11,003 nt of DNA, from the NCBI GenBank assembly GCA_001275005.1, contig JWZX01001737.1, forward strand, positions 1 through 11,003. The letters run 5' to 3'. This stretch comes from Chrysochromulina tobinii. Lineage: Eukaryota > Haptophyta > Prymnesiales > Chrysochromulinaceae. The position numbers were made by a program, and so were the translations under genes. Shown one piece after another: positions 1-9,400 of the stretch (position 1 is the stretch's first letter; each line of letters opens with the position of its first letter). The notes under the pieces are model-generated. The model ran no database searches and was not told the DNA's origin. It saw only the letters and a list, made by a program, of their open reading frames with translations.

Positions 1-451
1 GCTCTCGACACTACCAACCTCAACACAACCGCCCGCGTCACCGCCGCCACCGCCCTCACCACCACCGCCCTCGCCACCACCGCCCTCGACACCACCGCCC
101 TCGCCACCACCGCCATCACACTCACCGCCACCGCCCTCACCACCACCGATCTCGCCGTCACCGCCCTCGCCATCACCGCCCTCGCCACCACCGCCCTCGC
201 CACCGCCGCTGCCGCCACCGCCATCACCGCCCTCGCCGCCACCGCCCTCGCCACCACCGACCTCGCCATCACCACCCTCGCCCCCACCACCCTCGTCATC
301 ACCGCCCTCGCCACCACCACCCTCGTCATCACCGCCCTCGCCATCACCGCCCTCACCGCCATCACCGCCTCTGACATCGCCTTCGCCGACGCTTCCGCCC
401 ACGCTGAGGAACAACCAACGAGCTCTGCGGTTACGCGGTGGTGGCGATGAA
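1..451 (+). other. Open reading-frame extension upstream of the first ATG
   Basis: Reading the frame of the 452 start codon leftwards gives no stop codon back to base 2, about 150 codons, and no in-frame ATG. The segment would encode a Ser/Pro-rich stretch followed by a short basic stretch (roughly RNNQRALRLRGGGDE) just before Met 452. The true start may therefore lie left of the window, making 452 an internal Met. Alternatively the openness may follow from the repeat composition, since the repeat contains no stop triplets in this frame. Met 452 has a reasonable Kozak context (G at -3, G at +4), so it remains the conservative start. Confidence 0.4.
38..370. repeat. Degenerate tandem repeat, 15-bp core, about 20 units
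   Basis: The stretch is built from 3-bp words that assemble mostly into 15-bp units of the form TCG-CCA-CCA-CCG-CCC, with variants such as TCG-CCA-TCA-CCG-CCC and a few longer units (18 to 36 bp). All indels keep multiples of three. In the plus frame shared with the large downstream gene it reads as Ser-Pro-Pro-Pro-Pro-type repeats, with variation mainly at third positions and Pro/Ser swaps. On the minus strand another open frame reads as Gly-Gly-Asp/Gly-Glu repeats. It could be an N-terminal Pro-rich segment of the LINE protein, a repeat within a LINE 5' UTR or promoter, or part of a host gene flanking the insertion. The sequence alone does not decide between these. Confidence 0.9.
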
Positions 452-3400
452 ATGGACGAGCAGCAGCCGTTGCGGCTTGACCCCCAGCTCCCGGTTGCCA
501 ACGAGACCGGCTTCTCGCTCCTTTCCCTCAACATGAAGGGTTCGGCCATCTCTGAACGCCAAGCCGCTGGCCTTGACCACCTTGATTGCCGTACCCGGTC
601 GCTACTTTCCACGCTTCAACTCTGGCACCGACCGGCCTTGGTTGCGCTGCAGGAGCTCGGGGGTGGACAGGCCAGCGTCGGCCGCCTTGCAACCGAACTG
701 CTCAGACTCGGCTATGACGTCATGGCGCGCGCCGGCGAAGAAACCAGCTCTCGCAAAGATGCTCACCGCCGCGGCGGGGTTCTACTTGCATGGCACCGCA
801 CTCAGTTCCGCAAGGCGCACACGGTGCAGAGTGAAGATCGAGACGGCACAGCCATCGCTCTCCTTCACGCCGGCGACATTGAGGAAGCACAGGCCGACGG
901 CCGGCTCACACCCGCCGTCGCTAGACAGTTGCAACTTTACGCAGGCAGACGAGCTTTCGGTATTCGCCTCACTCGAACGCGTGGGCCCCTCGCGAACGAG
1001 GATCTTTTCTTCGCGTGCGTCTACGTCCCTGCCGCCGCTAGCCATGCCACTCGCGCGGCATTCATTGAACTTGTCGCAGACAAAGTTATAACGCTCACGA
1101 TGGACATTATCTCGGGCACTACTACGATACCTTTTGCAATTGCCGGAGATTGGAATGCATCGCCCTCCCCTACCTCGCGACGCAATGGCTCACCTAACGA
1201 GGCTCATGACGAGGCCCTTTACCGGCGATGGTTTGGCGGCGCCGACGGCGACGCTTTCAGCGCAGCTATCCCTTCAGGACTCAAGAATGGGGAATTCACA
1301 TTTCGAGCCTCTACGGGGCACCTCCATGACCGCGACCTTGATTTTGTCTTTGTGGATTGTGAATCCTTCCCCTTGTGGAGAGCTTCCGAAAAGGGGGGCA
1401 TCTTTCTTGGCGAATGGGGCAGCGATGGCGACGCCTTTGACCACCGGGTCAGTCTCTCTTTTCGTGACGAGGGCACTCTCGAGAGGCTCGGCGAAGGACG
1501 GGCAACAACGTACCGCATCAGCAAATCCCGAAGCACATGGCCCGCGTACGGCCGCCTCGCCGCACTTTATACGGCTCCACGAGGGGCAATGGCCGATACT
1601 GCCCTTGCCGCCTTGGAGGCACACCTCGTCCTCAGCGCCAGCACTGCTATGGGTGCAGACGAATGGGCCACGCGTGCACCGCGAGCCGCACCGCCCAACG
1701 AACCCGAGATTCGCCTCCAGTGGCTGCAAGGCCTTTACTCGGCCGTCAGTGCGTCCTTCGAGTGGAATACCGACCACGACAACCGTGCCTCAGCCTTCTT
1801 CCTTGCCGACAACAATGATCGCCTCTATAAGGCCGTCATCCTCCGACGCGTGCGCGATCGCGAGATCCGGCGAGCTGCCGCAGCCGGACGCGCGCTCTCT
1901 TGGAAGGACCTACGCAACGCATGCGCCAAGCGGCTCCGCGACGCCATTGCTCAACTACAACCCGAGGTTGCGGCGCGGCGCCGTCAACTGAACAACGCTA
2001 TCAACCTCGGGGTCGGCGAACCATGCTCGGCACAGGAGTTCACTGAGCGTATGCACGAGCGGCTTCGAGCCATCAGGCAGCGCAAGAAAGCTAACAGATT
2101 CCAGCTTGCGGCGCTCACCAACGACGACGGCGAGATTCAGAGGAGCGCTTCGTCAGTTCACGCCCTCGCCCACAGATACGGCGTCACTCAAAACCGCCTT
2201 AGCGCCTCGGACGACGAAGCCTTCGGTACTTGGCTTCAGATGCTCGTGCCTCTTTCCCCGACTTTGACTTTACCAAGTGGGGCCCCCTGGACTCTTCGCG
2301 ACGCCCTCCCGGTCGACGTACTTCGCCGGGAGGCCCGTAAACAACGGAAAGGCAAAGCGCGGGCCTTCAACCCGTTCATCATTGAGATGCTCCAATGCCT
2401 ACCAGAGGGGCACCCTGCAGAACTCGCTTACTTCGAGCTCTTGCTACGTTGCATGGAAGACGGTGTATACCCGGCGCACTACCTCCAAATCATGGCGATT
2501 CTCATTCCCAAGAAGGCGTCCGGCCTTTTGCGCATGGAGCAACTCCGTGACATTTGGCTCATCAATCATGGCGCTAAACTCGCCGAACGGTGCCTATTGC
2601 ACACGGCTCTCACGCCGGTCGGCGCTCGAGTTCTTGCGAACCATGCGGGCGGTTGCAAGGGCAGGGGCTGCACTGAACAGGCTTTTGCCTTGCACCTCTG
2701 CATCGACGACGCCCTTTATCGTCGAAAAGCTCTGTACGTCCTCTACGTCGACCTCACCAAGTGCTTCATGTCCTTTTCTCGCTCGGCGGGAGCACAAGCA
2801 ATGCGCCATTATGGCGTCCCCGAGCAGGCCCTTCAAGCACTGCGTGGACTCGTTGAAAACTGGAAGCACGGCGTCGCTCAAGGACGGTACGAGACGGCAT
2901 TTGGGGCTACCGACCCTTTTCCAATCCTTCGAGGCTTCCTTCAAGGCGCGCAAGGTTCACCCGAAGCCTGCAAAATCATGATGGATACGATAGCGCAAGC
3001 ACTTGAGCTCAAGGTCAGCGGCTACACGGCGTTTGCTCCGGACGGCGCAGGAGGCGAAATGGGATCTCTCGTCTTTGTCGACGATGCCGCCAACGCGGCT
3101 GGCGAAGCCTCTTTCCTCGACAGGGTCACTTTGTTTTGGTCTATTTGGAGTCGCATCACGGACTGCCAGCTCAACATCAAGGGCAACAACAAGACAGTGG
3201 TACAATCTCTTGAATACAGGCGCGGTCGCGATGGCACGCTCATCCCCATTGAGACCCGCAAGAAGTTTTACATCGCGGCGCTCGTCGACGGCGACCTCCC
3301 GCGGCGCATCCCCAATCTCCTCATCTCTGAACACTACTTGTACTGCGGCATGGCCACCCGCATGGACGGCCGTCACAACGAGGTTGGACTCTCTACCCTC

Positions 3401-6400
3401 CGCTCCAAAATATCAGCGTGCGGCGCCCAGGCCACCGCCTCGCCGATGAGCAGGAGACTCGCGCTCGGCTGCGCTGGGCTCAGCATTAACGGCAATGCCT
3501 TCTTTTACGGCGCCTGTTTTGGTGGCTCCTTCGAGACCGTCGAGAGGATTCTCGGACCGACGTGCCGGCGCGTATTGCAACAGAAGGGAGTTAAAGGCTT
3601 TCGGCGCTCATACTCCGCCCCTCGAGTCCAACTGCATGCCTCACCTCGGGGCATTTCCACGTCCGTCAATGATGACCTGTCTCAGCTGTTTGTCGCCGCT
3701 GCCGGGCCGGCGGCTCACATTTCAGGTTACGGCAACGTGCACGTCTGGCCCGCCATGATGGCGGCCAGCCTTATGACGCTCGTTAACGCGCTGGCCTCAC
3801 CCGTTCGCACACCCGCCGCCGACCGCGCCCACCACGCCGTTGCCCGTGTCTTGTGGATTTACGGACTTCGCCAGCTCGATTACGAGCCCCGGGGCATCTA
3901 TCTTGGTGCCGTTTACGAGTCTCTCAGGCTCGACGACATCACCGAACGCCCGCTATGGATTTTATGTCAACTCGGCTCGGGCTACATCCCACTCGTAGAC
4001 TGCCATTTCGATGACTGGTCCCCCCTTTGCCCTTGGCGGTGGCCGGGTTACCCGTCCGATTGGATTGCACTTTGGCGCGGCCCACTCTACGCCCAGCTCC
4101 GCGGCAAAGGTCTAGCTTTCTGCCACACCCTCGCCACCGGGGGAGTCGCTGAGCTCGCCAACCTGTGCGATGCCGAGAACTTCGGCTTCCTCGACGAGGA
4201 CTCCATTCTTGCCGCGCATCCCCGCGCGGTTGAACTGGGAGCGACTCAGGCCAAACGCGAGGTCCACGCACTTATGGGCGCCATTCGCGCGTGCCACATC
4301 GCACCTGTTCCCGGCCGCTGTGGCTGGGCTATGGCGGACGCCGCTGACGGTATCATCCCGACGTACGCCCCCGCCGAGCATGGTCTTTTACCTATGCTCG
4401 GGCTCGCGGACCTTGCAGCGCGCAAGCGGAGTGGAGACGGTGGCGCATCTTTGGCCGCGCAACTCAGTGTCTCCAACTCCCTTCCCCCTATCGACCCTCT
4501 TCTTGCGTTGCTTCCACCCGAACCCGTGCCAATCCGTTTCATTCACGCCCAGCTGGGATTACCGTATGATCTCCTGTTCCGACCTTCCGAAATCGAGAGC
4601 CTTCTTCGGTATTTCTACGAGCTCGTGCCCGTTCTCCCCGCCATTATCCACTCTGATTCTTACAGAACCAATCCGAGCGATTTCTGGAGTGGTTGTCTTC
4701 ACGCCCGCGCCCTCGCTCAACTTTTCACCGACGACTCGACACTCATTCCGTCAGTCGACGCGCTCACCGTGTTACACACCATGCGCGCTCAAGGAGTTGA
4801 CTGGCTTCAATGGCTCGCAGCGCGACCGGAAATTTCTCGGCGGGAACGAGGACAGACGCTGCATCGCGAAGATGACGACGGGGACGACGAGCGTGACCCG
4901 CGCATCTCTCCCAATCAGTCCGCCGATGATCGTCTTGCTACGCTATCTGAACGCCGTGAATTTTTACGCACCGACGACGAGGCGTGTCAGCGCCTCACCG
5001 ACACACTACGCGAGCTTCTCGACCGCGATCAGGCTAGAGGCGCCGCTCTTCGGATGCTTCACTGGTTACACGAGGGTGATGTTCTCAGTGATTTTCAAGA
5101 GGGACCAACCTCCAGCGCCGCCAGCAGCCCCCTTCACCAGCGAGACGCAGAAACTCCGGATCCACCCTCAGCCTCACCCCAGCCCATTGCCGCCAACGCA
5201 TCGAGACCCGCCATGCCACGGCCGATTGCAGGTTCATGGCAGCGCGAACCCATGCTCGCAGTCGACTACCCCGCCTCTAGTCAGTCACCCGAGCTTCTTT
5301 CACGTGAACAGCTCAGGCCGCCCTTGCTCACGGATGAGGCTGGTCGCATCGTCCGCTGCACGGATGCTTTTGGAGTTCTGCTTGTGGGGCTCAGCAGACG
5401 CGCCCCTCCCACTGACACTGAGATCCACCGGTCCTTCTTTGAAGCCAAAGCTCGGCTCGAACTTGCACATGCCAGACAGGAACGGGGGGTCACCGTTCGT
5501 CACCCCCGCTGGCAAGTCGCCCGATCACGCGTTAACGTTGCCTGGATTGTTCTGAAGCACCCCGACACCCGACTTGAGGCCTGGTCTGAATGGATGCTTC
5601 AGCAAAAGGGCCCGGTGACTTCTACGGTCCAGTGCGTTATTCACGCGGCCGCCCTTCGCGCCCTCCTTGCCTCTCCGGCCGCCGCCAACCCAGGTCGATC
5701 ACCCGGGGTCACGATTGGAGTTGAGATCACCGAGCTCCTGGCGGCTAGTCTGGAGTCTCCACCCCACCCAGACCTCCGCGTTTTGAACATCGAGTACACC
5801 CATTCTGAACGTGGAGCCCGCCTAGTTGCTTCGGGCTTTGTTCGCTACAGTCGGGAATACGCCAGTGGACCCGACCCCTTCCGCTGCTCCAAGCTCGTCC
5901 GCTCGGCCGCCCTCGGCGAGGTCAGTCACGACTTCGACGATGCGGTCAGCTTTCCTACCGCTCAACAGGCCGTCTTCCCGAGGTCTCTCGATGACCGAGG
6001 CTCTGTCATCCACATGCTTCAGAGCGCCACCCTCATTGCGCATGCGGCCACTGTCCGGGCTGCTGTCGGGCGACACTTCTTCAGGGAGGACCTGCTGGGA
6101 GCAGCAGAGGTATACGGCAGGGCAAAGGTTCTACTTAGTGCAGTTGAGAACGGCGCCTCCTGCGAGTCCTGGCTTCGCAAGGAACCGCCCGGCGACGTCA
6201 ATTCAACCAACGTTCATGTTGACCTCCCCATCTCTCCCTCCGTCACCTTCAACCTCGCCCGTTTTGCGCGGGAACAGGAAGCTCGTGCTCGGTGGCTCGC
6301 GATCTCTCAGCCGCACCTCATCCAGTACGTCGAACTCATCAACTCCCTTATGCGGGATGGGGGTCGCGACAGCGAACTCACAGCCAAGTCCTACGTCCTT

Positions 6401-9400
6401 CAGGACTACGAGGGTGCGTCGCGTCGGGCTAAATGCGAGTGGGCCAGGAGGTGGCAGGCCGAGGTCATCAATCTCCAACATGACGGCGTTCGGATGCGCA
6501 TCCCTTGTGACATGGCCCCCCAGACCGTAGCTCAACACCTCTCGGAGTTTTGCTCTGCAGCGCTTGGATATCGGCAATCTGTGGTTGTCAAGAACTCGCC
6601 GATGGGGTCCCTCTCCTTGGATCGGGTTCGCCCCTCGAATACTCCTCCTCACATCCCCCAATCCTCCCCGGCGGTCTTCACACCGGGTGTCACGGTGATG
6701 GATAGTGGGCGTCTTCGATCACTCAAGGAATCTTTCACAGCCCTCCTGGGCGACTCAAATCCACCGCGTTTTGACCCTCCCGGCACCGCGGGGCCGTCTC
6801 AACTGGACTTAGACGGGGCTACTCGCAGAGCAATCTTCTTCTATGATTCTAAAATCCCGCCTACCAACCGAGTATGGAGCCAACGCATTCAGGGCGGCTT
6901 TCATGTCCGGTGGAATGGTCGTGGGCCGGAATGGCTTGCCCGCGTAAGACTCGCATATCGTTTCGACGACGCGGGACGACTCCGTGGCAACCCCGCCCAC
7001 CCTGACTGCCCGCTCGCCGCCCGCTTTTGGTGGGAATGTCAGATTGTGTGTGACAAGGCGCGCAAAGCTATCAAGAAAACGGAATGCCGCTTCGTATTCG
7101 ACAAGCTCCTTGAGCTTGAGTCGGAATACCCAGTCACACACTTCGTCGCTACCGACGGCTCCAAGGACATCCACGAGGAAACGGGCGCCACTCGAATCAG
7201 CAGGGTATGCCTGGCCGTCGCTTCGGAGGCCCTTGTTTGCTCGGTGCTCGGGGGTCAACTAGACGTCTACGCGGATACCTTTGAGCGCCATTCCTACGAA
7301 GCCGAACTCGCCGCCTTTCATGACCACCTCGCCGCTACGGCGAACTCGGTCACGGTGGTGGTCACCGACTGCTTGAGCGGTATGCAAGCGGGACACGCTT
7401 TCCCCGGGCGCACGGTTTCCGCTAAGAACGCGCGCTACCGGGACAAGGAACTTGGCAACATTTCTGAGCTCGAGCAACGCCATCGGGCCGTCCTCTACGT
7501 ACATGTTCACAGCCACGATGGCATTACCCCAAACGAGGCCGCTGACGCCACCGCCACATTCATGCTCGACTCCCCAATCCTGCCTATGGACCTTATGCCT
7601 TCGGCTCACGCCAAGTGCCGCATTGCCGGTATCAAGAGGGGCGCTGGCCGCGCTGCCTATGACTTTTGCCACGCCTTCATGATGGCCAAACTCGCGGGCG
7701 CTTCCTCGTTCACCCTCCTTGAGACCATCGATACCTGGCAGCTCCTCCGCCGTTCCCCGGTCAAAGCCAGGTTGCTCACGGAAGCTACATTTGATTGCAT
7801 CCTCGACGCGCGTGCCGATCGCAGTGGGCTTCTCGCTGACCGCCTCGGTGCAGGGCTTCTCGAACGAGTCCTTCCAGGCGAGGCGCAACTCGACCGCCGC
7901 CGAGAGTATCGTCCTCAAAAGGGAGGTTGGGAATGGTGGTGCCAGACGCACGCTCCCTGCCCTTGCACAGGATGCTTTCTTGCCCAGGACGTTACAGTGG
8001 CCGGCTTGTGGCGGCCGATCCCTGCTCGAGCACCGCAGTCGAGGTGGCACACCATCACGACGTGCTGCATCGGTGACTCGGCGCAACACCGATCACGAGC
8101 CATGGGTTGGCTGGCTCATCGACTAAGCGACTTTGGCACTCAGCAGGCACACTACGCTTTGACAGCCCTCTCCGGCGGTGCCGATCGCCTTGGCCCTCGC
8201 GAACAACACGCTGCCCTTCGGTTCATGCTCGGTTTACCGGACGCACCGAGATCGCAGCTCATCGTCGAATCACCCGAGGCGGCGCGGACCCTCGCGCTAG
8301 GATATGGGAGGGGCTTTCTTAAATGGATCGTCGCCATCATTGGAGAGGGGCGGAAGGCTGCATGCACGGCCCGCATGGGTCCGTCGACGAAGGTCAATGC
8401 GGTTCGGACCACCGCCGTCTCATACCGTGATCGCGTCGTCATCATTGACAGGCCTGCCCCCAGAGCCAAGTGGATGGCTTCGAGAGGCCTTCGGGAGGTG
8501 TGGGATGGAGCGTGCCTCGTTCGCCGCTGCTTCAGGGCGCTTCGACTCTGGGCCACCATGGCAGGCATAGTGGTGCTGGACAGGACTCGGAAGCCCTTTA
8601 CAGAGCCAGACAGAGAAGGAGGGCGCGAGGCGGGAGATTGGGCTTACGACGACTGGGATTCTGAGCTCAGCGTCTTCACGGCATTTTATAAACTCGCGCG
8701 TCATGCGCGATCGAACACCACCCTGGATATCGCGTGGGCCTTTTCTTGCGCCGCCAAGCAGCAACGCAGACTCGTCTGGCTGCGGAACGCTGGGTCTGAC
8801 CCCACAGTCGCTCGTCGGAAGCAGGCGCGCGTAGACGCTCGGAGGCAAGCCGCACTCGACGCTCGCCTGCGTCGACAAGCCGCTAAGGCGACACGGGCGG
8901 CCGCTCACGCCGCTCGGCGGGAACAAGCTCGCGTAGCCCGCGCGGCAGAGGCGGAACTCACGGAAGCAGCCCGCCTCCAGTCCGCTGCGGTCACCCGGAC
9001 CCAACGCTCAACGGTGGCTTACACTGTCGGTGCGATGGACGCAGCCAGGCGGTGCAACCAGTCTAGCTCTTTCGAACCACCCCCGCCCGAAGCCACCGCT
9101 TCGAGGGCACCCCAACCTCCCAGGTTTAGATGCACTCGTGGTCACTTCCTTGTGCCCGCCCCCGTCCGCGGCGGCCGCGGCGGCTTCCAGCCTCTTTGCA
9201 ATGGGCCGTGTGGAACGAGAATCCGGCCGGGAACCACTCGCTGGATGTGCGAAGGCCACGGATGCGACCTCGACATCTGTCTCGATTGTGTGGGTACAGA
9301 CGACTCTGTGGGAATCTCGCGCTCGCGCATCCGATGCCCACGCGGACACAGTATGTGCTTCTGCCTCACTTCCGCCCTGGCTCCCTCCTCTCGAAATTGC

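Noticed and set aside
38-370. CRISPR array
   Set aside because: The units are contiguous and degenerate with no unique spacers, in a eukaryote-like context.
447-536. Short upstream ORF starting 5 bases before the LINE start
   Set aside because: It is only 29 codons in another frame, overlapping the LINE coding sequence. It could modulate initiation but has no independent support.
1-549. Minus-strand frame open from an ATG near 549 to the left edge, encoding a Gly/Glu/Asp-rich stretch
   Set aside because: Its first part is antisense to the endonuclease and has no family resemblance. The rest is repeat whose openness follows from composition.
4170-5555. Long plus-strand ORF (461 aa) in another frame
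   Set aside because: It is a Ser/Pro/Arg-rich shadow of the LINE ORF with no domain; the GC-rich codon pattern of the main frame suppresses stops in the others.
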